DNA of 9,922 nucleotides, taken from positions 1 through 9,922 of the forward strand of contig DFOM01000019.1 of NCBI GenBank assembly GCA_002376725.1, given 5' to 3'. Below the pieces are notes generated by a model. It had not been told where the DNA came from. It ran no database searches and saw nothing but the letters and a program-made list of their open reading frames with translations. The position numbers and the translations under genes were made by a program. Positions 1 to 7,547 of the stretch are shown piece after piece. Origin of the DNA: Cloacimonetes bacterium UBA3541 (GTDB lineage Bacteria > Cloacimonadota > Cloacimonadia > Cloacimonadales > Cloacimonadaceae). Position 1 is the stretch's first letter, and each line of letters begins with the position of its first letter.

Positions 1-11
1 TCTGCGAGGCT

Positions 12-50
12 TGTGCAGATGAGGACATCTGCACACCAAAACATCTGCAT
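12..50. repeat. Perfect inverted repeat plus an extra half-site (possible dispersed element)
   Basis: TGTGCAGATG (12-21) and CATCTGCACA (26-35) are perfect reverse complements around a 4-base AGGA loop, giving a 10-bp stem. A second copy of the right arm, ACATCTGCA, stands at 41-49 (first copy 25-33), so the left arm could pair with either copy. No T-run follows, which argues against an intrinsic terminator. The palindrome with reiterated half-sites looks like part of a dispersed intergenic repeat or a protein-binding site. Which of these it is cannot be decided from one copy. Confidence 0.6.
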
Positions 51-336
51 ACTGGTAAAAAATGCATCAAGCGGTATTAGCTTTGGTTTTATAACTCAGC
101 TCAAACAAGCTTACTAGTTTATAACTTTTTGAATTTTATATCTGCTAATATATTTCTATTTGATAGAAGTATACTTTATTCCTCATAGTGCTAATAATGA
201 CATTCTTATACCTTTTCCAAAGTTTTCTATTTTAAAGCATAGAGAAGATATTACAATAAGTGATTTTATTTAAAAGGTTATTCAATGGATAAGGTATTTA
301 TATCTATATAAAGTAATATTTTGTCCAAAAGAGGTA

Positions 337-342
337 TATAAT
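337..342 (+). promoter_or_regulatory. TATAAT -10-like box ahead of bamA
   Basis: A perfect TATAAT lies 75 bases before the bamA start and would give a leader of roughly 65-70 nt. No good -35 box stands at 16-18 bp: the nearest resemblance, TTGTCC at 321-326, is only 10 bp away. The surroundings are very AT-rich, so a chance match is quite possible. Confidence 0.35.
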
Positions 343-407
343 ATTAGACTGTGTAAAAAATACCTTTACGAAAATCGCTATATCCAAGAAGTTGCTTTAA
401 CTATACA

Positions 408-413
408 AGGAGG
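408..413 (+). promoter_or_regulatory. Strong Shine-Dalgarno of bamA
   Basis: AGGAGG, followed by AAAG and then ATG at 418. It is the strongest ribosome binding site in the window and fixes the bamA start. It suggests that 418 is the first cistron of the cluster. Confidence 0.85.
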
Positions 414-417
414 AAAG

Positions 418-2670
418 ATGCATTTATGGCAAAGATGGCTTTTGCCTTGTTTGATACTGATTTGTTGCCTCAGCAGTTTATTTGCTGCGGGTGAGACTAT
501 ATATGAAATTCGTGTAGAGGGAAACAGAACGGTTCCTGAACAGTTGATACTATCTTCTTTCTTGTTGCGAACGGGAGATAGTCTAGATCCGGAGAAAGTT
601 GCTCAATCCATTCAGCAGATATACCGGATGGATATGTTTTCCGATATTAGAGTTTATAGTGAACCTTATCAATCGGGAGTTAATCTCATCATTCAGGTAA
701 CAGAAAATCCGGTTCTGGCTCATTTGGATTTTGAGGGGATAAAAGCGATTAAGAAAGATAGATTGGATGAATTGATTCAGTCTCGCAGTGGCACTTTCTG
801 GAATGATTATAAGAAGCATGATTTGTTAAGAAAGCTCAAAGCGGAATATGAAAGCAAGGGATTTGGTAATGCCAAAATAGAGATTCTGGAAGAGCCAACT
901 GAAGATAGCAAAGTGAAAGTAAAGATAATAGTTGATGAGGGCAAGCGTCTTTCTATAAAAGAAGTAATCTTTGTAGGGAACGAGCATTTTGATGATAAGA
1001 CCTTACTGAAGCGAATGAAGACCAAACCTGCTAGTTTACTTCGTTCTGGACGTTTTGTGCAAGATAAATTTGAAGCTGACCTGAAGAGTCTTTCTGATTT
1101 CTACAAGAAGAATGGTTTTATTGATATAAAAGTGGGACCTTATGAACTTAACCGGGTAGGAGATAGATATCTGGAACTGGTGATTAACATTCAGGAGGGT
1201 ATGCAATATGTTCTTTCCGGGATAACCGTGGAAGGCAATGAGCATTTTACTACGGAAAAGATACTGAGCTGTTTTACCTTGAAATATGGTGAACCTTTTG
1301 ATCAGGAAAAATTCAATACTCAGCTGGCTAAGGTTTACTCACTTTACTTTGATGAGGGCTTCATATATACTTATATAGATCAGGAAATTCAGAAGGAGGG
1401 AAATCAGCTCACTGTAGTTCTGAAGATAACTGAAGGCAACAGAGCCAGGATAAGACAGATTATTATCACCGGCAATCGTAGAACCAAAGATAAAGTAATA
1501 ATAAGGGCTTTAGAAATAGCGCCAGGAGATTATTTCCGTCAAAGTCAGGTAATTCGCAGTCAACAAAACATTTATAATCTTGGCTTCTTTGAACCAAACA
1601 TAAAACTGGATTATACGCCTATTAATAGCAATGGAGACATTGATTTAGAAATTAATGTTACGGATAGACCCTCTGGTGTCGCAAATGGTGGAGTTGGTTA
1701 TAACAGTGCAGATGGTTTTATAGGACAGCTTTCGGTTACTATGGGCAATATTATGGGAAATAACTGGTCCAGCAGTTTAAGCTGGGAATTTGGACGCTAT
1801 ACGGAAGATTTTCAATTTAGTTTTACTAACCCTAATTTTTTGGATACCGATATTTTGCTAGGAACCTCAATTTACTATACTACCAAGGACTGGAGTTCTT
1901 TCTATTACAAAATCTACACTCGTGGTGCAAGTATCCGCTTTGGTGAATATCTACCCTTTATTGATCGCACCCGTTTATTAGGTGGTTATTCCATCTATGC
2001 TAAAAAATATCGCATAACCAATATGAATATGATTATGCAATATCCAGAGGAAAATGCCACTTTGATTGAACTGGATTCCCTGGACTGGAGATATACCAGT
2101 TCTATAAATGCCACTATTAGCAGGGATAGCAGAGACAATATATTTTTCCCTACTAAGGGAAGTCAGTTGACTCTCTTTTCGGAAGTAGCAGGTGGTATCT
2201 TAGGTGGCGATTTTGATTATTTCAAGCAGATTGCACAGGTAAACTGGTATATGGAATTATGGTATAAATTAGTGCTCCGAACTAAATGGCGTTTTGGCTA
2301 TATAACACCTTATGGAAGATCGGATGATGCTCCACCTGATGAAAAGTTTTATCTTGGAGGCACAGGAGTGGATGGCATTAGAGGTTATCCGGATCGTTCT
2401 ATAGGACCAAGCGGTGGTGGTTCAAGGGAGATTATTTTTTCTGCTGAACTCGGGTTTCCTATAGCGGGAGACCAGCTTATAGCTCTGGCATTCTTTGATG
2501 CAGGAGATAGCTACAATAAATTAAGGTCTTTTAACTTTTTGAATATGAAAAAGGGCATAGGCTTAGGTATTAGACTTAGCAGTCCCTTTGGTTTAATAGG
2601 ATTTGATTATGCCTATAATCTAGATGAAAACCATTGGGAACCTCATCTTCAAATAGGAACAACTTTCTAA
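418..2670 (+). CDS. bamA: BamA, outer-membrane protein assembly factor (Omp85 family)
   Basis: Core subunit of the outer-membrane beta-barrel assembly machine; it folds and inserts barrel proteins. Residues 1-24 form a signal peptide (basic MHLWQR, a Leu/Ile/Cys-rich core, likely cleavage after LFAA). Five POTRA-like repeats follow at about 27-96, 97-180, 181-265, 266-345 and 346-418, several carrying the typical G-N motif (VEGNRT, VGNEHF, VEGNEHF, TGNRRT). The rest, about 420-750, is the 16-strand barrel. It contains the loop-6 motif IRGY (654-657), preceded by a Gly-rich GGTG, and ends in Phe-750 as the C-terminal beta-signal. The length of 750 is normal for BamA. The start is supported by AGGAGG at 408-413. 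The stop overlaps the next start in TAATG. TamA and other Omp85 proteins are alternatives, but five POTRAs favour BamA. Confidence 0.93.
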   Translation: MHLWQRWLLPCLILICCLSSLFAAGETIYEIRVEGNRTVPEQLILSSFLLRTGDSLDPEKVAQSIQQIYRMDMFSDIRVYSEPYQSGVNLIIQVTENPVLAHLDFEGIKAIKKDRLDELIQSRSGTFWNDYKKHDLLRKLKAEYESKGFGNAKIEILEEPTEDSKVKVKIIVDEGKRLSIKEVIFVGNEHFDDKTLLKRMKTKPASLLRSGRFVQDKFEADLKSLSDFYKKNGFIDIKVGPYELNRVGDRYLELVINIQEGMQYVLSGITVEGNEHFTTEKILSCFTLKYGEPFDQEKFNTQLAKVYSLYFDEGFIYTYIDQEIQKEGNQLTVVLKITEGNRARIRQIIITGNRRTKDKVIIRALEIAPGDYFRQSQVIRSQQNIYNLGFFEPNIKLDYTPINSNGDIDLEINVTDRPSGVANGGVGYNSADGFIGQLSVTMGNIMGNNWSSSLSWEFGRYTEDFQFSFTNPNFLDTDILLGTSIYYTTKDWSSFYYKIYTRGASIRFGEYLPFIDRTRLLGGYSIYAKKYRITNMNMIMQYPEENATLIELDSLDWRYTSSINATISRDSRDNIFFPTKGSQLTLFSEVAGGILGGDFDYFKQIAQVNWYMELWYKLVLRTKWRFGYITPYGRSDDAPPDEKFYLGGTGVDGIRGYPDRSIGPSGGGSREIIFSAELGFPIAGDQLIALAFFDAGDSYNKLRSFNFLNMKKGIGLGIRLSSPFGLIGFDYAYNLDENHWEPHLQIGTTF

Positions 2671-3620
2671 TGTCATACAAAAATATTTTTGGTCCCGTGC
2701 ATTCGCGCCGATTGGGTATTTCCTTAGGTGTGGATGTTATCCCTTATAAATATTGTCCCTTAAATTGTGTCTATTGTGAAGTCCTGCGTACAAATCATTT
2801 AACTATTCACAGACAAGAGTTCTTTCCACCAGAAGAAATTCTTAGCAAGGTACGAGAAGTTCTAGCTACAAATCCAGAGCTGGATTATGTAACTTTTTCT
2901 GGTGCTGGTGAGCCAACTCTTTATAGCAAGCTTGGAGAAGTTATACTTAGCATAAAAAAGGAATTCCCGCAATATAAACTGGCAATACTGACCAATGGAG
3001 CTCTACTGAATCATCCTTCTGTGCGTAAGGAAATTCTTCCTCTGGACCTCATTCTTCCCTCTTTAGATACTTGTAATCCGGAGACTTTTAAGAAGATTAA
3101 TCGTCCCCATCCTTCCATCAAGGTTTCAGATCTAATTTCTGGTCTTATAGCTTTGCGAAAAGAATATTCTGGTCCCATCTGGTTGGAAATATTTATTATT
3201 GCTGGACTTAACGATTCTGAAGAGGAACTTGAATCCCTCAGTAAGGCAATTAATCGTATTCAACCAGATAAAGTACAACTGAATTCTCTGGACAGACCAG
3301 GTGCAGAATTTTGGGTTAAACCTGCAGGAACCAGGGTTTTGAGAGAAGTGCAAAGATTTCTTTCGGAAAGAGTTGATGTTCCAGTAGAAATTATAGCTAG
3401 AATACCTTCCGATAAGGACGAATTGATGATACCTCCTGAAATTGAGGGGATAATAGCTAAGATTATCAATGACCATCCATCCACTGTAGAAGAAATAGCT
3501 AAAGCTTCAGAACTACATATAAATGAAGTGAGTCACTATCTCCGTCAATTGCATTTAGAACATAAAATCAATATTAAACCTAGTGAAAAAGGACCCTTAT
3601 TTGTATGGAAAAAATCCTGA
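2670..3620 (+). CDS. Radical SAM protein, COG0731-type, with C-terminal winged helix
   Basis: A 316-residue protein read from the ATG at 2670, which shares its A with the bamA TAA; the frame is also open from 2634 inside bamA, but family similarity begins at about residue 7. The cluster-binding motif CX3CX2C is C29-PLN-C33-VY-C36, just after the family signature GPVHSRRLG (8-16) and VDVIP. A GAGEPTL segment (78-84) is the radical-SAM GGE-like SAM-binding motif. The last 55 residues (about 262-316) look like a winged helix-turn-helix. COG0731 groups these proteins near the TYW1 wyosine enzymes, but bacterial members are not known to make wyosine, so the substrate is unknown; it could modify RNA or a small molecule. 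Translation is probably coupled to bamA, with only a weak TAGGA at 2654-2658 as ribosome binding site. Confidence 0.82.
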   Translation: MSYKNIFGPVHSRRLGISLGVDVIPYKYCPLNCVYCEVLRTNHLTIHRQEFFPPEEILSKVREVLATNPELDYVTFSGAGEPTLYSKLGEVILSIKKEFPQYKLAILTNGALLNHPSVRKEILPLDLILPSLDTCNPETFKKINRPHPSIKVSDLISGLIALRKEYSGPIWLEIFIIAGLNDSEEELESLSKAINRIQPDKVQLNSLDRPGAEFWVKPAGTRVLREVQRFLSERVDVPVEIIARIPSDKDELMIPPEIEGIIAKIINDHPSTVEEIAKASELHINEVSHYLRQLHLEHKINIKPSEKGPLFVWKKS

Positions 3621-4309
3621 ATACGGCAATAGTATGTGCAGCAGGTTCTGGAATCAGAATGGGAAGTTCAGTTAAAAAACAATGGCTTCCACTAAAGGAT
3701 ATTCCTATCATTATCCATACATTAAAGAAGTTTTTCAGCTCATCCATTATCCAGAATATCATCATTCCTGCTCCTGAAGAGGACCTGGATTTCTGTCAGG
3801 AACTTATTGCTAAATACTTTCACGATTCAGATAAGCCCTGGTTAGTTATCCCAGGAGGTATGGAAAGGCAGGATAGCATTTTTGCTGCTTTACAATATTG
3901 TCCTCCTGAAACTAATCTTGTTTTTATCCACGATGCAGTGCGTCCTTTTATTACTGAAGAGCTTTTAGATGAGCTGTATGAGATTGCTAGAACAGAAAGA
4001 GCTGTTGTGCCCGTTGCACGAATCAAAAATACCGTTAAAATGATAGCAGAAGATTATATAATAAAGACCGTCCCAAGAGAGAATCTGGTTCAGGCATTAA
4101 CTCCTCAAGTTTTTTCCTATGAACTAATAATGTCTGCCTATGAAAAAGCCTATGAGGATGGTTATATCAGCACAGATGATTCAGCTTTAGTAGAATATTA
4201 TGGTGCAAAGGTAAGATATCAGTTCTGTTCCGAAATAAATTTAAAAATCACCGATGAGCTTGATCTATTGTTTGCAGAATGGATAATAGAGCATAATCTT
4301 ATTCAATAA
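3605..4309 (+). CDS. ispD: IspD, 2-C-methyl-D-erythritol 4-phosphate cytidylyltransferase
   Basis: Third step of the MEP pathway: it joins CTP and MEP to give CDP-methylerythritol and pyrophosphate. At 234 residues it is the usual family length. The N-terminal nucleotide-binding loop AAGSGIRMG contains Arg-18, followed by Lys-25 in KKQWLPL; these match the catalytic Arg-20 and Lys-27 of E. coli IspD. Further signatures are HDAVRPFI (acidic substrate/metal site), PRENLVQALTPQVF, and the C-terminal NLKITDELDL with Lys-214 at the position of E. coli Lys-213. The start overlaps the radical-SAM gene by 16 nt, with AGGA at 3590-3593 as ribosome binding site; the next in-frame Met (residue 19) would delete the CTP loop. 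Its pathway partner ispF lies two genes downstream, separated by the large GlmS-like gene. Confidence 0.93.
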   Translation: MEKILNTAIVCAAGSGIRMGSSVKKQWLPLKDIPIIIHTLKKFFSSSIIQNIIIPAPEEDLDFCQELIAKYFHDSDKPWLVIPGGMERQDSIFAALQYCPPETNLVFIHDAVRPFITEELLDELYEIARTERAVVPVARIKNTVKMIAEDYIIKTVPRENLVQALTPQVFSYELIMSAYEKAYEDGYISTDDSALVEYYGAKVRYQFCSEINLKITDELDLLFAEWIIEHNLIQ

Positions 4310-4312
4310 GGA
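4308..4312 (+). promoter_or_regulatory. glmS: Shine-Dalgarno deciding the start of the long GlmS-like gene
   Basis: AAGGA overlaps the ispD stop and is 8 nt before ATG 4321. It supports translation of the 32-residue N-terminal extension. The next in-frame Met (47) lies beyond the catalytic Cys-33. Confidence 0.75.
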
Positions 4313-4320
4313 ATTATTCT

Positions 4321-7068
4321 ATGCAGAAATTATTGAGAATATACAATCAAATATTAGAATATATAGCCCGAATAATAGAAAATATACATATCCCTTTAAT
4401 TTTGCCAGGGATAGGATGTGGTGTTCTAGGTTTAGCATTACCAAAAGTTTCACCTCATATGGGAGAGTATGCTTCCAAGTTACTTCGTTCTCTGGAATAT
4501 AGAGGTTATGATTCAACCGGAGCAGCATTTCAGGGTGAAGATGAAGATATCATTTTACTCAAAGATGTAGGTGCTCCGAGCACTTTAGTAAAAACTCTGG
4601 GAATAGAAAAACAAAGTGGTAAGCTTTTCTGTGGACAGGTGCGTTGGGCAACTTTTGGAGCAGTAGATAAAAATAACGCTCAACCGCATCAAGTAAAATG
4701 TAAACGCCATCTATATGGTGCGCATAATGGAAATATAACCAATACACCAGAGCTTAAAGTCTGGCTCACTCAAGAAGGACATACAGTTGTTTCTAATAAC
4801 GATGGAGAGATGCTTGTTCATACAGTAGAACATTTTTTTGATATTGAAATGGATAGAGCCGGCAATCCAACGGAAAAGGAAGCTATAAAAATCTGCATGC
4901 GTCAAGCCCTTATCAATACAGGTGAAAAGCTGATTGGTTCCTATGCTGCAGTTATAACTGATCCGATTACACAAACAATGTGGGCAATGAAAGCTGGCAG
5001 CAGCCTATATTTTGGTTTAGGACAGCTGGAAGGAATGCCTTTTGCCCTGGCTTCATCCGATCTTACTGCGGTCTTACGTTTCACTAAAATTTTAGTCAAT
5101 CTTCGCGAAGGCGAATTTATAGAATTCAATTCTGATTACTATCAGGTCTATGCACAAAAAAACCTTAAATTCAAAAGAGTGAATGCACCTGATGAGGTAT
5201 ACCTGGCTGGAGATAAGATACCTAAACAACCTGTCCTCTCTAAACTGCGTGCCGAAGATGTAGAGCTGAAACCGGAATTTGAATATTATATGGAACAAGA
5301 GATTTATGGGCAGGTGGAATCAACCGGTAAGCTGGTAAAGTTGTTTCAGGGAGGTTCAAATTCCGGTAAACATATGCTGGAATTGCTGAAGAAAGAACAT
5401 CTGACCGACTATTTTATACAAAAAATGAACGAATTGCTGAATGAACAACAGCTTGAGCAAAAATTAGAGCTGTTTAACTCCATTTTAGATTCAGCTGAAT
5501 TTGCTCAATTATATTTTTCTGCTCAAATTTCTTATCCTGCCATCTTGGAAGTTGCAGTGAGAGAGGATTTTGAGAATAAATATTTCTTCTCCAATGATAA
5601 AAATACCTTCATTGACCTGATAGGAAAGGAATTTGACCTTCCTCGTATGTTTCTCGCTAAGGTCTTTGATTCCTTATCTGAAGCAAGCAGTGTGGAAGAA
5701 TTTGAGCATAGCGTGCAGGAATTTCTGAACTTGATAAAAAATACTTTGCAAAACAATCGTAATGCCTATACTATCGCTTGTGGCACAAGTTTTCATGCTA
5801 CTAAAATTGGAGCACTTTTCTTCAATGAAATAGCTGGTGTAGAGATTATATCCATTCTACCAGGGGATTTTAGGGGGGAATACTCAAATTGTATTAAGGA
5901 TAATGACCTCATTATTGGTGTTTCTCAATCCGGTGAAACCAAAGATTTGATAGATATCTTCAACGATATTGAAGCTAAGAATCTGAATGTTAAGAAGGTA
6001 GTGCTGGTAAATAATCTCAATTCTACTCTCGGACAGGAAAAAGGAGATCTGGCAATTCAGATTCTTTGTGGTCCTGAAATTGCCGTGCCTGCTACCAAAA
6101 GCTTTATGAATCAGATAACTTTACTATATTATCTGGCAATTAGAACAGCTATAATGAAAATTCAGGAATTGCAACAATTTGACCTTGAAGAGCAAAGACA
6201 AGAAAAACTGGAAATGTTGAATCAGCGTGAACAAACTCTTGCCTATATTCCATCTTTAATCAGTGAAACTCTGGAGAACACTTCTGATATCATTGATTCC
6301 ATTGCAGCTAAAATCTATATGGAACCTTCCATTCACATTCTAGCTACTAAGATTAGTGGCGTAGCAATGGAAGGAGCTTTAAAGATTAGAGAGACCGTAC
6401 TCAATCATTCAGAAGGAAGAGAATCATCTGAATTCAAACACGGACCTAATACTATTCTGGGTAAAAACACTGTTTTTGGCGTGAAAAATGTCCGCAATTT
6501 TACTCGTCATTTCAATGATGTCTTAGCCAATGTGGATGAAATAGCAGAAAGAAGAGATATCTCCAGAGCTGAAACCCGAAAAATAAATAATGCTCTTGTA
6601 GATTATATTTTCTGGGGAACAATCCCTTTTAATCTTTCTCCTAAAGCTGATCAAATATTCAAAGATACTATAGAACAAAACGATTTCTTCAGTACTTTTT
6701 ACCGTCACTATCCACTTATTTATGTTACCGGACCAGATGAGAGAGATGTAAATCTCACCATTTCTCAGATTAATACCCATAAAATCCGCGGAGCTGACAC
6801 CTATGTAATAGCAGAAGAAAACGAACAGCTACGCAAAAACGCTGGAGAAAATCCTCATAAAGGTGAATATTACGGCTGGAACTATGTGATTTTACCTAAA
6901 ACAGGAGACAGTTTATTAACCTGTTTTTCTGCTTCTGTAGTGCTTCAGCTTCTGGCATTTAGGATGAGTGTACGCAAAATGAAAAAGCTGGACAAACTCA
7001 ATGTTAAAGACCATGGAGTGCATCCTGATGTACCCAAGAATGTTTCCAAATCCATAACGGTGGATTAA
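4321..7068 (+). CDS. glmS: Long GlmS-like glutamine--fructose-6-phosphate aminotransferase
   Basis: Makes glucosamine-6-phosphate from fructose-6-phosphate and glutamine, the entry to UDP-GlcNAc. It has 915 residues against about 609 in E. coli. Residues 1-32 are an Ile/Leu-rich extension. The Ntn-type glutaminase domain (33-270) has Cys-33 in GCGVLG (normally Met-Cys at the start), LEYRGYDS (58-65), VRWATFG (107-113), HNGN (135-138) and Asp-161. An extra block of about 110 residues occupies about 340-480. SIS domain 1 follows, with ACGTS (486-490) and SQSGET (535-540). SIS domain 2 has Glu-691, Glu-698 and His-707 (KHGP), matching E. coli Glu-488, Glu-495 and His-504, and Lys-910 near the C terminus matching Lys-603. 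A second extra block occupies about 712-795, before YVTGP. All key residues are present, so I infer an active enzyme, probably needing propeptide removal. A paralogue acting on another sugar phosphate cannot be excluded. Confidence 0.85.
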   Translation: MQKLLRIYNQILEYIARIIENIHIPLILPGIGCGVLGLALPKVSPHMGEYASKLLRSLEYRGYDSTGAAFQGEDEDIILLKDVGAPSTLVKTLGIEKQSGKLFCGQVRWATFGAVDKNNAQPHQVKCKRHLYGAHNGNITNTPELKVWLTQEGHTVVSNNDGEMLVHTVEHFFDIEMDRAGNPTEKEAIKICMRQALINTGEKLIGSYAAVITDPITQTMWAMKAGSSLYFGLGQLEGMPFALASSDLTAVLRFTKILVNLREGEFIEFNSDYYQVYAQKNLKFKRVNAPDEVYLAGDKIPKQPVLSKLRAEDVELKPEFEYYMEQEIYGQVESTGKLVKLFQGGSNSGKHMLELLKKEHLTDYFIQKMNELLNEQQLEQKLELFNSILDSAEFAQLYFSAQISYPAILEVAVREDFENKYFFSNDKNTFIDLIGKEFDLPRMFLAKVFDSLSEASSVEEFEHSVQEFLNLIKNTLQNNRNAYTIACGTSFHATKIGALFFNEIAGVEIISILPGDFRGEYSNCIKDNDLIIGVSQSGETKDLIDIFNDIEAKNLNVKKVVLVNNLNSTLGQEKGDLAIQILCGPEIAVPATKSFMNQITLLYYLAIRTAIMKIQELQQFDLEEQRQEKLEMLNQREQTLAYIPSLISETLENTSDIIDSIAAKIYMEPSIHILATKISGVAMEGALKIRETVLNHSEGRESSEFKHGPNTILGKNTVFGVKNVRNFTRHFNDVLANVDEIAERRDISRAETRKINNALVDYIFWGTIPFNLSPKADQIFKDTIEQNDFFSTFYRHYPLIYVTGPDERDVNLTISQINTHKIRGADTYVIAEENEQLRKNAGENPHKGEYYGWNYVILPKTGDSLLTCFSASVVLQLLAFRMSVRKMKKLDKLNVKDHGVHPDVPKNVSKSITVD

Positions 7069-7073
7069 ACTTT

Positions 7074-7547
7074 ATGTTACGCATAGGTTATGGTTACGAT
7101 GTGCATCGCTTAGTGGCAGGCAGAAAACTTATACTGGGAGGCGTAGAAATCCCATTTGAAAAGGGACTGGAAGGACATTCCGATGCCGATGTTGTCCTGC
7201 ATTCCGTTATAGATGCACTTCTGGGTGCACTTTCTCTCGGAGATATAGGTTCACATTTCCCCGATACTGACCCGCAATATAAGGATATTGATAGCCGCAT
7301 TCTCCTTCAGAGAACTTTTTCTCTGGTACAAGCGGAAGGTTATACCCTGAATAATCTGGATTGCACCATCTGTGCAGAAAAGCCAAAACTTCAACCCTAT
7401 ATTGAAAAGATGAGGGCTAATCTGGCAAATGATTTAGCTTGCGATATATCTCAAATCAGCTTAAAAGCCACCACAGAAGAAGGTTTAGGTATTTCAGGTA
7501 GTGGTGGAATTTCTGCCACCTGTATCTTATTATTGAGGAAACAATGA
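7074..7547 (+). CDS. ispF: IspF, 2-C-methyl-D-erythritol 2,4-cyclodiphosphate synthase
   Basis: Fifth MEP-pathway step: cyclises CDP-methylerythritol 2-phosphate to the cyclodiphosphate, releasing CMP. At 157 residues it is nearly the E. coli length (159). The metal-binding set is Asp-9 and His-11 (GYDVHR) with His-43 (GHSDADVVLH, 34-43); DIGSHFPDTD, CAEKPKLQPYI and KATTEEGLG are further family signatures. The enzyme is a trimer in this family. The final motif reads GSGGIS where E. coli has GRGEGI, so the Arg-142 and Glu-144 that line the trimer cavity are absent (one residue shorter). The ATG is 5 nt after the glmS stop with a weak GGTGG at 7059-7063. The stop overlaps mobB in ATGA, indicating coupled translation. 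Confidence 0.93.
   Translation: MLRIGYGYDVHRLVAGRKLILGGVEIPFEKGLEGHSDADVVLHSVIDALLGALSLGDIGSHFPDTDPQYKDIDSRILLQRTFSLVQAEGYTLNNLDCTICAEKPKLQPYIEKMRANLANDLACDISQISLKATTEEGLGISGSGGISATCILLLRKQ

Larger units (their letters stand above)
1..417. other. Non-coding AT-rich leader upstream of bamA
   Basis: No convincing gene is present in these 417 bases. Positions 1-114 are open in frame 1 (stop TAG 115-117) and a second frame starting at base 3 is open to about base 80. Both run across the short inverted-repeat element and neither resembles a protein I know, so I read them as repeat-derived openness. A further 36-codon open stretch (TTG at 160, stop TAA 271-273) has no Shine-Dalgarno. A 9-bp direct repeat, TTTATAACT, occurs at 88-96 and 118-126. 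The last 100 bases hold the likely promoter and ribosome binding site of bamA. The upstream gene is outside the window. Confidence 0.7.

Noticed and set aside
12..35. Inverted repeat as an intrinsic terminator of the upstream gene
   Set aside because: The stem is strong but is followed by CACCAAAACATC with no T-run on the forward strand.
1..117. Frame-1 open stretch ending at TAG 115-117, as the possible end of an upstream gene
   Set aside because: It reads through the inverted repeat, a second frame is open over the same bases, and the peptide matches no family I recognise; a genuine gene tail cannot be excluded without upstream sequence.
160..273. 36-codon open stretch from TTG 160 to TAA 271-273
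   Set aside because: No Shine-Dalgarno, no ATG start, AT-rich composition that gives chance openness, and no recognisable protein features.
3132..3476. Reverse-strand open frame of 114 codons
   Set aside because: It lies fully inside the radical SAM gene, whose family motifs prove the forward frame; other reverse frames in the window are likewise shadows.
4416..4424. ATG overlapping the Cys-33 codon as an alternative Met-Cys start of GlmS
   Set aside because: The ATG is out of frame (it reads Met-Trp-Cys-Ser-Arg) and does not continue into the glutaminase domain.
5350..5373. GGSNSGK (residues 344-350) of the GlmS-like protein as a P-loop
   Set aside because: The residue after GK is His rather than Ser/Thr, there is no matching Walker B, and it sits where GlmS has its interdomain linker.
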